Shown piece by piece: positions 12,617 through 25,190 of a stretch of DNA of 64,000 nucleotides. Below the pieces are notes generated by a model, which was not told the origin of the DNA, did not search any database, and saw only the letters and a list, made by a program, of their open reading frames with translations. Source of the stretch: Echinostoma caproni (lineage: Eukaryota > Platyhelminthes > Trematoda > Plagiorchiida > Echinostomatidae); assembly GCA_900618425.1 (NCBI GenBank), contig UZAN01039522.1:38798-102797 (forward strand). The letters run 5' to 3'. How positions within the stretch are numbered: position 1 is the stretch's first letter; each line of letters opens with the position of its first letter. A program made the translations under genes and the position numbers.

Positions 12617-14689
12617 GCCTGTTCACATGAAATCTAATCACCGACAAGCACCAACCATGTTTCCAACATGGTCGGTTCGTAATCAAAGAAACTGGTCAAT
12701 TTCTTCTGATCTGATTGTTTGTAGGCTAACAGAAGGAAACAAAATGTTTGGGTCAGATTTGGGGATCGGGGGGAGGTGATATCGGCGAGATGTGCCGATG
12801 GGGCTAGATGTATATGGAAAAAATTGGTCGAAAAGCGCTGTTGACGATTGGCTCCAAGTTGCGTGGTTTTACCACAAAGAACTGGGCTGGTTGGGTTATC
12901 TAGGTGTCAAACCACGTTATCGTAGTAGAGGGACAGAAAAAAGAACTGGACATTGGAGATATCAAGCCGGCGGGATCCAATAGCAGCATTGTGCAGTCAT
13001 GTTGAATAGAGTGGATTAGGAGTGGGCTGAGGAAAAGCGAGGGTATAGAAACCACGGAGATAATCACTTCGTCCACTTGTGTCTTGACAACTAGAGCCTG
13101 CGGTTTTCGACTCGCTGTTAGGTTGGCAGAATGGCAGGTATCACATCACATTGAAAACGAATACCAATGAAATTGGAGAAATTAAGTGTTGAATACCAAT
13201 AAATGATAACGGTGTATTATGACTGAACGAACGCATGGATTTTGTGCTATTATTTTCCACGCAGTCGTGTGCGATTCATAAGAATTGACGTTGGGCGGTA
13301 TTTCAAACAAACAATTGCAATTATGGTAAAAAGTGGTAAACTGCTTTTTGAATACAATCTCATTTTTCAGTAGGCTAGACAAAAATAGATGTATAGTTTG
13401 ACAAAGTGATCCAATTTTTATTTCAATGCAGAGTTCAGCTAGAGAAAATAACAGAGAAAGTAAAAATACGTTGCTGATGCCAAGTTGAGTGTTGCAGTGC
13501 TCTTCTGTGATAAACTCGGTCATATACTGAAAGAAGGAATTAAGAACCGAATTTCTAGGAAATTCTGTACAAATGTATGCTACCTTTTAGGTCTTATCGA
13601 CAATGCAAATCCATTAACCTCAACTGAGCCATGTTTTGGTGGAATGGTAGTTTAGTATACTAGAATGAATACAAAAGGATAGCCGAAAACACGCCGAGGG
13701 AGTGATCGAGATGGATAAACTCTGAAAAGGCTGTCCGATATCACAACCGTATACCCAATATTTGACGATATTTCGAAATACAATCTTTTTTTCTGTTACA
13801 AATGGTAACTCGTATCAGACGCGTAATGCATTCTGTGGGTTGTTTGGACAGTCCGGAAGGATTCGGTAAAATTTGGATTGGTGTATTTTCATCGGGCTTA
13901 TAACATGCCTTTGCCACCAGGACAGTAAGAAAAATACGAAGTCCCTACATAGACACGAAATTCACAGCTGACGAGTCCCACACAATACGAAACAGCTGTC
14001 CGGTGCTCTTTGTCGGTCATCACAAATATTTTCACTGTTTATCAAAGACTTTGATACGTTTGTACACATAGACTAGTCTTACTACTATACTAGTTGCAAA
14101 GTGAATTTGCGGTATTAGAATTCATCCAACCAATGAGATGATGCCCCATAACACCTGTAAATGGATGTAGCTATAGAAGTAAAAATCATGAGATAATAAT
14201 AATATGAAGAAAAAGTCCCAGGGGTGTCGGCTCAGTTACCCTCACAAAAAGTATATTTATTATCAAGTACATAAGCAGCCGAATCTGGTAGAATGCGACA
14301 CATTACTCCTAAAGTCTCACAAGCGATTACATCTAGTGTTCCAACATCGAGATTATGTCGTCCATTACGTATCTGAGCCTCTTATTCACAAATAATGGCT
14401 GTTACACTGGTATCAGACTGAGGGGTATAAATTACTGGAACAATCGAGGTAATAAGACCTTTTGTATGTGACATACAACTAATTGTCAAAAGAAATGCTC
14501 TGGTCGCATCTAAATAACGTTTATTTTCAGTTGTTTTTTTCTGAAACAAAACCTATTGGAGGTGAAAACGCTTGTGTCAAAATTTTAGTGTTCCACGGCA
14601 TTTTAGTACCTGAAGGTTACTTTTTAAAGGTTCCACTCACAATGCAAACATCAATAAAGATTAAATAAAGATTACCACCGTTGAGAAAA

Positions 14690-15260
14690 AAACGATTTAC
14701 CAATCACTACCTTCCAAGAGTGATACAACTGCAGAGATGATGACACATAAACTGAGTAAAGTTGTAGAAAAAGCTTTCCCGCAGCAAAACTGCTCATCGT
14801 GTTCAGGCCACTTTTGTGCTTCCAACTCAAGGATAAATTGCCTGCTTCTGCCGTCTCTTTTTGTGTGTACTTATTTACCTGTTCCTGTGGGGCAAGGTAT
14901 ATTGGCCACATGAGCAGACGTTTGTCCGAACGAGTCCGTGAGGACCACCCAGCCTGGCTGAATAGTGGAGTAATTATGACCATTAACAGCTCGATCGTTT
15001 CACACCTGGTGGGATCAAACCATGTGACTAATGTGACCGAGGCGTTTCGACCCCTCTACTTAGCTCGCAGCCGTCGATCCAAGAGGATTAGGAGTCGCAT
15101 TCTGGCCACAGCGGAAGCGATCGGAATTCACCTACATAGTCTTCCATGTGCTTGCAAAAACAGGTCGTAAGAACACTCGGTCTTCCATGGCCAACACCAC
15201 GCACGACACAGCCATCCCACCACCAACCCTTAATGACCCAAACCAATGCGCATGTGTGAG
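14690..15260 (+). mobile_element. Penelope-like retroelement, C-terminal GIY-YIG fragment (copy 1)
   Basis: A 123-residue open frame (14799-15170) carries a GIY-YIG endonuclease-type core: FCVYLFTCSCGARYIG at residues 21-36, then RRLSERVRE and a PAWL motif. This is the C-terminal domain that follows the reverse transcriptase in Penelope-like elements. The sequence just upstream (14690-14790, another frame, including TVEKKTIYQSLPSKSD) reads as the linker before it, so at least one frameshift lies near 14790. Residues 65-123 (SHLVGSNHV, RSRILATAEAIGIHLHSL) match copy 2 at 27911-28162 almost motif for motif. No reverse transcriptase is left upstream, so this is a 5'-truncated dead copy. It sits in a receptor intron in antisense to the gene. 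Confidence 0.8.
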
Positions 15261-15534
15261 GACCAAAGTGTGAGCAACATCCGATCATGGAACTGCAATG
15301 TTGGTTATTTCTTTTCCAATTTTTCATAATTTCTCTCCTCCCTCCCTTCTAAACAGTTTGATATAAATTGTGATGTATTAACCTGTAGAAGAATCACCGC
15401 AAACGATCTTGTTCGCTACTCTGTTTTCTTACAACGTGTAAGAATGGTAAATCCGGACAATAAAAAAATGTTGAATAACGATTCGCTAATTGGGAGCACG
15501 TGACAAAAATTCGTCCTCATTCAACCTGACTTAC
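15261..15534. other. Short intron stretch between Penelope copy and receptor exon
   Basis: No feature beyond a pyrimidine-rich patch around 15330-15355. Confidence 0.4.
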
Positions 15535-15809
15535 TTTTGCGGGAACCATATACATTCCAGGATCTCCATAGGTATTTCTATCATCCACTATCCATTCCTG
15601 TCTGGAACTGAGACCCTCGTAAAACTCATTACCCCATTCCTCTGGATCTTCACTGACCAGCGCGGCTCCTTCCACATCCTCCTCATCGTCCAGATCCACA
15701 CGGGGTGTCTCACCCCCAGTACGGAAATTTAGTGGTTTCGACGCGACTCCAACACCACCACGCGTAGTAGCTGCCACTTGAACTGTGTACTGCGTTCCCG
15801 GGACCAAAT
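15535..15809 (-). CDS. Receptor exon: second half of FN3 domain plus long acidic linker
   Basis: About 92 codons, acceptor GAATGATAG at 15810 and donor GCAAAA|GTAAGT at 15534. The phase 1 entry joins G+AT to give Asp, so the join reads VVN-D-LVPGTQYTVQV, the canonical FN3 L-x-P-x-T-x-Y turn and F strand, followed by AATTRGGVG. The domain ends near FRTGGETP. The last 55 or so residues form a linker very rich in Asp and Glu (DLDDEEDVEG, SEDPEEWGNEFYEG), with no cysteine and no obvious fold. It separates this FN3 domain from the next, which starts at the following exon. Linkers at this point in vertebrate DCC and neogenin are much shorter, so this is probably a lineage-specific expansion. The exon ends in phase 0. 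Confidence 0.85.
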
Positions 15810-17641
15810 CTATCATTCGATCAATTCAAAGAAACCGATGAAATGAGATGCAATCCTGGATTGACGTTTAAATAATGCTGAAACATGTATCATTTTGGTC
15901 CATGATTACAGAAAAACTAATTTGAACTCTCAAAATTGATTTCCAGGGTACTTAATGTAATTTGAAATAACGTACAATGTGTGGTCAAACAAACAGACTG
16001 AGTATGATAACCGTTAGGGTGCATCGTTTTTGAGCTCACAACAAGCTTGCAACAAAATACGAAAGAAGTGTTTGACGCTCTGGTCCACGTCAATGGGATC
16101 TTGTCATTATGGCGGATAAGAAAGGTTGATACCACATAAAGCTGATTTGCAGTAAGGAGGGAATCCAACGCTTTGAGTGGGCAACAGGTTTCACGGTCTT
16201 GGGGTGAAATGAATCTCCGGGACAAAATATTAATCATTGAGGTAGAATTATATGGAATGCACAAGACTAGTACAGCTGGGCATTGGCACGGAAAAGGCAA
16301 ATGGTCAAACAAATGGAGGAAATTAAAAGGTGGGGTGGATTAAACAGACACATTTCCCATATTCACAAAATGCTCATTATCATTCATGAGAGAATTGTGG
16401 CTCAGTTATTTCGCATGATAACAGGGAAATGTTTATTACAATTGGTATATACTGTCTCCCACTGAAATGAATTTTAAAACAGAGGTTGCTCTCAGCAGAC
16501 CATTTCCGAACGTATAGCGGGTTCCACTGGACTGGTGAAATCAAGAAACGAAGTGCTTCAAATCATCAACAAAAATAAACTGGACGTGGGGTTGTTATCA
16601 ATAACCATCTTGCAATTTCGAAATGCCAAACACCATAATCTTTGTGGTTTATTAATGATTTATTATTAATGGTTTATTAAGTACTCACTACAGTGTCTAT
16701 GGAAAGCTCGCCATTCACTGTCTGAGATCATTGGTTTAGCAAATAAAGATTTTGGATGAATCAAGGTGAAAATACTGAGGACAGACAAATGCAGCATGCA
16801 TAACCCAAGTTCAAAATCAAAGCAAGGCACGACAAAGAGCAACAGTGGTGTGTTTATTTTGATTCCCAATAAAAATGACAGTTTCTGGGGTACAGCCTAT
16901 GTCGGGGGATGGAATTTGTGTCCACCGGAATTTTAATAGAAACATATCTTTATCGGAAGTGGGTGTTAATAGGTCCCAATTCGGTCATCAAACGTGTGTG
17001 TGTGTCAGGAGTGAAGGAAGTTGGCGCGCTCTCTCAAACAATGTCCCCAGCACTACTGCCGGTTGTTTGGACGTCACTTAGCTGAGAATTATGAACGGCT
17101 TCCGTACCCAACGCCAAATAAATTCACCATCAAAAGCGTTCACCGTGTACTTCGAGATGACAAAGCAAAGTGTCGAATACAGCACACAATATGGGGACAG
17201 TAATAAAAAGTACTGATTTTCCGTGGACGACCGATTATCAAGTTTTGTGGGAGTATTGGGATTTTCGACGGTCGGGTACAGTCACGTCTGCAGGAACCAG
17301 AGGCACAAGCACAGGCACACACCCGGTTTAGGGGTGTCTGAACATACGTATGAGAACGTGGAGGTGCAGTACGCGAATTGGAAAACAATTAATAGTCAGA
17401 CGAGATCCGTTTGGCTCATACACGCCACAATTAGACAAACACAAGAATTACTTGGATGAGACAGGAGAAAAAATTGGCTCACGGAACACATTCATTCGGT
17501 ATGACTTTAAGCACGTGTGGCTATTTGAGCGGTCCGCGTAAGCCTTGTTCTTTTGCTAAACTGAAAAAGGGGATGTCAAATGAGCTGTATTCACGTCTCA
17601 TACTGCAGGGCTTGAAAATTATTTTAATAGTGTAAGAATGC

Positions 17642-17720
17642 GGGGGGGGGCATTTCGAGGAGGAAAATCCGACGACATACATACAGAAGATGTGCACGCA
17701 CACACACACACACACACACA
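17642..17720. repeat. Poly-G run followed by (CA)n
   Basis: A G-run at 17642-17650 and an uninterrupted (CA)n from about 17696 to 17720, seen directly. Confidence 0.9.
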
Positions 17721-18272
17721 GACACCCAGAGGGATACGTCACGGTATGGCACGAGCAAAGGCGACACACAAACAGTTGATTTCTATCAGAAGCAGACAGC
17801 CGGCTAACAGCTGTTCGCTAACAACTGGTTTATTAATAAAATGAATGTATTTCAGGCACCCAACTCAGTATCTATCAAAAAAGCTCGCTTACAATAAATG
17901 TTGTATATGCACTATTGTTTGGGTGTCTGCTTGTGCACACCAGAGAGTGGTGATAGAAGGATTAACGGTTTTGGATGCCCCGTTTTTATTTGCATGAAAG
18001 TAAAAAGTAATGAGTGAAGAGCTGCGGTCTAGTTACATCATTTAACAGGGTAAGTGCACCGTATCGCAATCTAATTTTTGACATTTTCCCATTACTCTAT
18101 ATGAACTTGGGAACAAAATAATATTGAAGTAACTGATATGCCCTTGCGATCAAAGTGTTGGTCGTAGACCATATACGAACTATCTTTGAGTTTAATAGGA
18201 TAACCGTTTTCCGGACTAGCTCAGAAAACTAGTTCATGTATCTATGACCAATCGAGTGTTGGCATAATGTCA

Positions 18273-18566
18273 TCATCGCATGAACTTTTCCATTCCGAAT
18301 TTTCCTAAGTGTGCGTCGCTCCATAACTGATTCTCCTTTGGTGATTCTCTACCAACGCTTTGCAGCATAGAATTCATAACCTGTTCTGAGCGGATTCGAC
18401 AAACATGCGACCGATCGGGTTCAGTAATCGATCGGTCCGATGGCTCAGCTGCAACAAAGGATGTGCTGTTTGTCCAGCGAGAACCCGTACCTTGTTCACA
18501 CCACCGAGTGTTAAGCATGCCCGGTGAACTTTGACTGCGTACAGCAGGAGTGCCATCATCATACGG
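18273..18566 (-). other. Unidentified 97-codon open frame starting at a splice-acceptor-like site
   Basis: The frame begins right after CACCTTTAATCTAG, a plausible acceptor, and runs open to TGA at 18273. Composition is protein-like: hydrophilic, rich in Ser, Arg, Glu and Asp, with few low-complexity runs (for example TRWCEQGTGSRWTNSTSF). It has no domain I recognise. If it were spliced after the exon ending at 20405 (phase 1), a stop would follow within two codons, so it is not a simple cassette exon of the receptor. It may be a repeat-derived frame, a terminal exon of a nested gene, or chance. Confidence 0.25.
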
Positions 18567-18913
18567 CTAGATTAAAGGTGACAAGCATTAAGAAGGGATG
18601 ATCAGACAGTCTGGTGTCAGCTTGGCTAATTCCGCGATTTCGCGGAAAATGATCAAATCAGAGCACAGAGAGGGTCAGAGGGAATTTAATTGTTTCAGGT
18701 CACGGTGAGAGAGACAAGATTATATGAGATGATGCAGCGGTCGCACCTTAGTTGTGGGGTAACGATTTCAACTCCCAGCACAGAAAACATTGCCCAAGTG
18801 TTCCAAGTAGGAGAAAACCAGCTGTCTAATGCTCTTTGTCAACTATCACACAGTTTGACATACATTTATAACCTACTCACAATTGGAAGCAAAATAGTCC
18901 GCGGATTTGGTAT

Positions 18914-19011
18914 AGTTCAGTTCATTTCAGTTTAGACAACTGTTAATTATGCATATCGGTGAGACGCTTTGGGTTGCTATCTTTTGGCTGCCTATTTGGG
19001 TGAACAATAGG
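18914..19011 (+). repeat. Dispersed repeat copy A
   Basis: Starts AGTTCAGTTCATTTCAG and continues through TTAATTATGCATATCGGTG and GGGTTGCT to TGGGTGAACAATAGG. The same order of blocks is found in copies B, C and D, and the right half in E. This is a moderately diverged interspersed repeat. No ORF is conserved, so it is probably a non-autonomous element. Confidence 0.6.
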
Positions 19012-20404
19012 AGGAAAAAAATGGCTGAAAGTAGCATCGAAGAGATTTGGTATACTCAATAACATAGCCGTATTACAGCGCACTACTGTGTTTTGCAAGT
19101 TGAAATGCCTACGGTTAAACCAGTTAACCGACAGGTGGATCGACTAACTGGCTAACTCACCGCAGCCGAGTGAATATCTATAGCAGGTTGGCCGAATAAT
19201 TCGACACCAAGACCTGCTTATATGGTTGAATAGGTACTGGAGTTTGTTCTTGATTGCTTTAGCTTCTTCCGATTCCTTCACAATTATGTAGTCATTTAAA
19301 TGAAGTGATTTTGTGTTTGCCTGTCTGAAGCTGAGTCGCGGAACTAGTAAAATTCATTATATTTCGTTAAACACTCTGTAACCAAATAGTTGAGGCTAGA
19401 GGTATTTTCATTTGAATCCGTTTCCATAATAAGGAAAAAATGAAGCAAAATTCAGAAGAAATTTTCGTACAAACAAACTGGAGCTTTTAAAGATTTCTTC
19501 AATATATTGTTTTCCGGTTAGATAAATGTACAGACAACTGGTGAGGATAACTTTCTTTTAGCCTACTAGATTATTTATTTCATCTACATCAAAGGGAAAT
19601 ATTTTTTCGAACCTTCACTCTGCCCTCCGTTCTTTCGCACAAAACTTTGGAGCTGAATCACATAATCTCCGGCAGTTCTTCGGCAGAATCGGCTAAGAGG
19701 GTTAACATCTATTTCCTCGTGTCCCATTCACTTCAAGGGGTTCCTCTCGCCACAAAGTCTGAGGTTGTTCATTGCACTCAACAATCTTGGTTCAGTGGTA
19801 CAATATGAAGACGACAACAGGTAAAACAGGGCCAAACTTAGAGGTGGAACCGATCTAGTTGAACAGATGAAAACTCCACTGCCATCGGCAAGGAAGTGTT
19901 AATAAACAAATTGTTTGGCTCATTGAAGCGTTGATGTCCACCCGATTTACGATCAAGCATTTACTTAACCTTATCGGAACACGGCTTCTTTGTATCCTAA
20001 AAACTATATTCTGGATGAATGATGCGGTCTTAGAACGAAATACTCTTTAAAACCAGTTAGCCCGTTGGTGTTCATAAAAGCGTTAAATGTAACATTTGTT
20101 TGTTCCTGTGGGATGAACTTGATACACATATATGCGTTACTTATTACGAAATATATGTATAAATTCTCAAAGACAATTTACATTGAATTCGACTAAAAAT
20201 AAGATTGAGGCCTATTTTCGCGTTCATCAGCGCTATTCAAAAATATATCGGAAGAATAAATGAGCCCCACATGTCACACAGATATCCCACGCCCCGCACC
20301 CTCGCCCAGACCGCACGTGTCATGGAAGTATAAACACTGTTGTTTTTTATATCTTCACTTTCTGATAGCATCAACATATGGCGAATGACGAGAGAACAGC
20401 TTAC

Positions 20405-20576
20405 CGTTGACCACATAGCTGCGCTTCTCGCGGGGCACTTTGATAATCATGGGCTCAAGTAAACGTGACGAATTGATAGAGATCACATAGTTGATAAGCT
20501 CGCCGGTACAGTCAGCTCCGTCCGGCGGTTCCCAAGCCACCTTGGCGTTCTGAATCCCTCGGGCGGTTACTTTGAT
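20405..20576 (-). CDS. Receptor exon: first half of an FN3 domain
   Basis: A 57-codon exon with acceptor TTATCCTAG at 20577 and donor AACG|GTAAGC at 20404. It enters in phase 0 and leaves in phase 1, matching both neighbours. The translation opens directly with an FN3 A-B-C strand pattern: IKVTARGIQNAKVAWEPPDG, with the core Trp and the EPPDG turn, followed by GELINYVISIN. One NSS sequon is present. The phase 0 junction falls at the domain start and the phase 1 junction in mid-domain. The same arrangement is seen in the next FN3 domain, which suggests module duplication with a conserved intron layout. The second half of the domain is in the exon at 15535-15809. Confidence 0.85.
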
Positions 20577-23500
20577 CTAGGATAAAACGGAATATATAGA
20601 CAACGGTTTGTGCACGGTTTGGGGGTCCATCTGATCAATCCACATGAACATTTGTTCAATTATGCGGCAAGTAATATAACTGGATGAGGTCGTGCACCGA
20701 TGAAACCACTTTAGTCATGTTTAACTTGTGTCTAGAGAACATTTCGACTCTGATTCACTAATTTAGGGAAAACTATAAACAAATGTCATGGTACATAACT
20801 ATTGTTCAAAAAAGAAAGATGCTCTAAAATGTAATGGCAAATCGAATTTTGAAACTACGGAGTTTTTCTGAAATTGAAAATGGCACCGACACAGAACCAA
20901 ATACTGGCAGCACGAACAAAAGTTTTGATGTTAACAATACTTATCAGTTAATGCATCAAGTACACTTTTCTAATTAGTGAGCTCTTTTATATGAATGAAG
21001 GGATTTCAGGGATTTGGTTCTAATCAAACTAGTCCTAGTCGATTACCTTTTCAAATGATTATTCCCAAACGATCGTTAAACTGAAAATTTCCTCTGTTTG
21101 CAGAGCATAACATTTCGATTGTGTACTGGCACTGAACTTCTCCTGTGATTAATTGATCCTTGTTTAAATACCTTGTGACACTGCTTTAATAGTTCTCTGA
21201 TTTCGCTTCTTTGGAATAATCTGGACAATGATGTATGCCTCAGTTTGATTCCCTGTTGTGATGTTTGGCAACCATTGACTCGAAATAGTTTGGGACCTCA
21301 AACGGGATCTCTATCTCCTGCAAAAGTTTCAAAGGAGACTTTAAGTGGTTTGGAGTATCGCCAAACCTAAATCATTAGCATAAACGGTTTGAAGTGCGTA
21401 GAAAGAAGACAATGGTGATTTTGTAAAGCACAGATGAGGTAATAAAGTGCGGCTCCGAATGAGCGTTTCTAGGGCGTATTTCACAATAACCGCATAAAAG
21501 CTGCGTATGCTATCTTCTCAGTCGATGTTAAATCTATGAATTTTCGCAAACTCGTATGCACCATTATAAACCATAACCTTCTGAAAAAGGTACAATTAAA
21601 ACAAAGAAGATTCCGAAATCTTTCAAAAAGAGTGAGATTTCAGAGGTAAATCATAAATGACTTTCATCCAATTTCGTTTTTAAAGCACGTCGTACATATA
21701 TGTTGTTACCTGTCACTTTTAACACCAGAATATTCGATAGTGTGAAAACTGAACTACATTCCACTGTAAAAACAAATTAGAAAAAGACGTCAACTGAACC
21801 TAAGGGATCAGGATGGTGGATAGTTTTAGTGCAAAGCCGACGGATAACTAAAATCACGTATTGCTCAGATATTCAAATTCACTGATACAACTTGTGCCAC
21901 TAACACCTTGATCCTATTTAATACCGTTAATGGTGAGTTTGTGCGAATGCATATATATTTGCCTTCGTGTGTTGAATGAAAATGAAGTTACAGTTTGTTT
22001 TGACTAACATTAAACTCGTCATCAACCTCATTTAATTGAATAAATTGTTCAGCGGCCAATGAATAGTAAAACGTACTGCATGGCAACAGTCGTGCCAGAG
22101 CGGCGTCTGAACACAACGTTAGGTACGGATTGGAGGTTCACTGAATTCTATCAAACATTTTGCACACGGACCAGTTAATTTGAGTGTATGTCTCCAATCA
22201 CGTCTGAGCTGTGTATCCAAAGTGACTTATGCCACTGGGAACTGGTTCCATACCAGTTAAAGTACAGTCCCAGATGATTTTACCTCCACTGACTCATCCT
22301 TGTTATGGTGTTCTAATCCGAAGTGGGAACATGGACAGTTTAGGCAATGCCAGGTACGGAACCGTTTTATTTTTATTTCAGTTCAAAGAGGAAAACAGCC
22401 GCTACTTGTTCTCAAAATTGTTAGCCACTGCATGGAAGCGGCACTATGCGGAATCCGTCAGGGTCGTGTCACGGATCATCACCACCGAACAGTTAGTGTG
22501 AGTGCATTTTGTACCGAAAGGAATATGGTCTGTCTTCTTACGGGAATCAAAGGCGTCTCAATTCAGTGTGTTAGCAGACTTCAGATATTATAATAATGAC
22601 TGTCCACTCATAGGCCTGGTAGGATCCCCGGTTTTATGATCCAGAGGACTATGTTAACAGTTTCACAAGGTCCACATATAGTACCAGCCTAGATGAATCA
22701 AACCAAAGGGGACCCCCGGGAAGATCGATTTCATAGCTCCGACAAATGATTTCCGGGGAAACCTCGTCAAGAAGTGTTGAGCTTAATGCTTGAAATAGTG
22801 AACCAAGCATAGAAAACCGTTAACAGTTTAAAAAACGTGGAGGTAAACGAATTTTAACTCTCAGATTCTTTAGTGTGTTCGATTTTAAAAATACTGTAAC
22901 GTTTTCTGTACTGATGTTTAGAATGCACGTGTCGGATGCGAACAGTTATATTATGGATTTGCAATCAGTGGAGTTTTCTTTTTTTCTAACTGGGGACAGG
23001 GAACGATTTGAGAAGCACACACTTCTGACTAACCGTTCGAATTTATTCAATGATGAACAAGGGTCACGGAAATTGAAACCCAAGAGCAAACCATAACATG
23101 AGTTTAAATGGTATCATAACTCTCTATAGTTAAGTTTCAGACAAGCAATCGCATTGTCTCGAAATGAATCAACATTCACGGTCATTACCGAATCCCACCT
23201 AGCACCTAAAACTTGATTAGTAATAAACCGAAAGACGGTTTGATTCGCCTTATTAGGCTTGATCCGAGGGGCCAAACGGAGTTGCTCCAGCAACTACAGT
23301 TTACCAAAACCTATTCGGGTCCAGTTCGCACGCGGATCGTCCACGAGCAACTCCATGCAACAACTGACCTCACTAACCTATTCATGTAAATACACCAGGT
23401 GTATGACGGAATATTCATTATGACTAGTATTCTAACCGCAAATTGAGCTTAGTCCGCGCTTGCATAACATCTATTGCTATTGTGGTTAGTGCAAATATTA

Positions 23501-24090
23501 CAGCAAAAGATTACGCGTTTAGGTTTTTGGATTATATCCTTTCCAATGAAGCATTCCAATCAATCTCACAACAACAAACAACACATTTTGTTTGTGAATA
23601 AATCAACCCGCCGGGTTTTTTAGCCGTTCAAGTGAATGCCTGTTAACCGTGTTTCGCATGCATTTGATCAATCAGGATTTTCCACCAATTTTGGAAATTC
23701 CAAAACGAGCGAATAGGACTTTGAAGGGCGAAAAAATGATCAATTATGATATTTCATCAGCTCTGTGGTGGTAATAGTAGAAATTCTTTATTAAAATGAT
23801 GGTGTTCCGCACATTGATATAGAATCTCGTTCTGAATAGCCGAAAATGCCAGTACATTTTGGGAAGATAATATTTCGAACCAAATAAAATAGGTCACGGA
23901 ATTCGCTAAAGTCGAAGATGAAATTAAAAGGAGAAGCCAGTATAGCAACATTGCACGATTTATGTCCTGGACGATTTCGCTGCATCTCAACTGGTGCCTA
24001 CTGCAGACAAATACAATGTTTATATATGGTTTGGGAATGAATTACAAAATAAACACTTGTAAATGGGGGAAAGCCTCACTAAGGCAAAGC
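20577..24090. other. Receptor intron, no recognised content
   Basis: AT-rich. Overlapping open frames near 22229-22593 (plus) have no domain. Nothing else identified. Confidence 0.45.
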
Positions 24091-24099
24091 CAAGGTGAT

Positions 24100-24643
24100 G
24101 AACAAGTCTTCTTGTTGACACAGAATTGGTTACCATCGGTTGATTGCAATCGCCTCGGCTATCTTGAGCATTCTGGTGTTATCGCCGGTAAAAATCACTC
24201 GAAATGCTTTCTCACGATCCACGATGTGTTGCGTCATCAAAAAGTGCTTGGCAATCGAATATCTTGGTGGTTTGTAATCACGGACCTTACCAGTTACCAG
24301 CTGTGTGGACTTTGTCATGGCAACCTTGCACTGAACCCAGTTCGGAATGTGTTTTAATTAATTACCTTTCTGTTCTGCCTGTGTAAGTGTCTCCGTACCC
24401 AACCTGGAATTGATAGATTACGTTTGAGTTGGTGTACAGAACAGGGCGTTCTTTAGCCGGGGGGGAGGGGTATAATCCTTGCCCTGTGCACAATTCTGAG
24501 TTGGGCTGCCTAATAAGTCTAGTTGACGACCAACCGTAACCGTTGAAGATATCTTTTTGTATTCGGGACAATCCGATAGCTGATTCCGTGTTTGAGTAGT
24601 CACCGTGATAAATTATTTCAGACCAGTGTTCGGTAGAATGCAA
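24100..24643 (-). mobile_element. Penelope-like GIY-YIG fragment of a second family
   Basis: On the minus strand the frame ending at 24362 finishes with VIYQFQVGYGDTYTGRTER (24365-24421), the GIY-YIG core with the conserved GRT-x-R. The next frame, after a shift and two stops at about 24320-24362, gives NWVQCKVAMTKSTQLVTGKV, then SIAKHFLMTQHIVD, FRVIF and MLKIAEAIAINR. These are the HL...H, F-x-V-I and L-K-I-x-E-A-x-A-I motifs that end the endonuclease domain of another Penelope-like family. The motifs differ clearly from copies 1 and 2, so a separate family has inserted. It is a dead fragment without reverse transcriptase. It is in the same orientation as the host gene, within an intron. Confidence 0.75.
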
Positions 24644-25190
24644 CGAAATAAAGCATTGTGAACAAAAAGTCGAACGAATATTACACTATATTAGTTCATG
24701 TTTTTTAGGCATTCTTATCCTGATAAGCGGTTGGGTTTGTAGGTAGTAAGCTACCCGTCAACGCGAATATACTCATTACCAGATAAAAATCATCCTTATT
24801 CCCATAAGTAGCTAACTGATCCGGTTTTCATCACCCTGAGGGGTATATTTTTATGACACCAAAATCGAATGAAACGTAATCACACTGTGCTGGATCGATT
24901 GATAATGAATCGAATTAAAGCATGTGCAAGAAAAAGAATTATTTAGCGCTTTATTACATATCTTGGCAACATGTGTTGAAGCTTAGCACTACGTTTTCGC
25001 GTAAAATTGTTTGATTGAAACAGTAATGTAGCACCATATTGGTGAACTATTGATCAACGTGTGCCCAGATTGCTAATTGCGGTTATTGCTCTGCGACTCA
25101 GTATTTGTCAAGAATTTCGGCATATGATTATCAAACAGTAGGCGATGGATAATGTACACAGAATGAATTCGAAAACTTCCATGGACTCAC

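Larger units (their letters stand above)
10331..14680. other. Receptor intron, part upstream of the Penelope fragment
   Basis: Mostly featureless. Between 12090 and 12620 it holds several alternating purine-pyrimidine tracts, listed separately. The stretch 12780-13000 is relatively GC-rich and open (12792-12983 plus) but shows no domain I recognise. Confidence 0.45.
15810..20404. other. Receptor intron with repeats and one unexplained open frame
   Basis: Holds simple repeats near 17640 and 17700, an open frame at 18273-18566 (minus) and repeat copy A at 18914-19011. The rest shows nothing I can identify. Confidence 0.45.
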
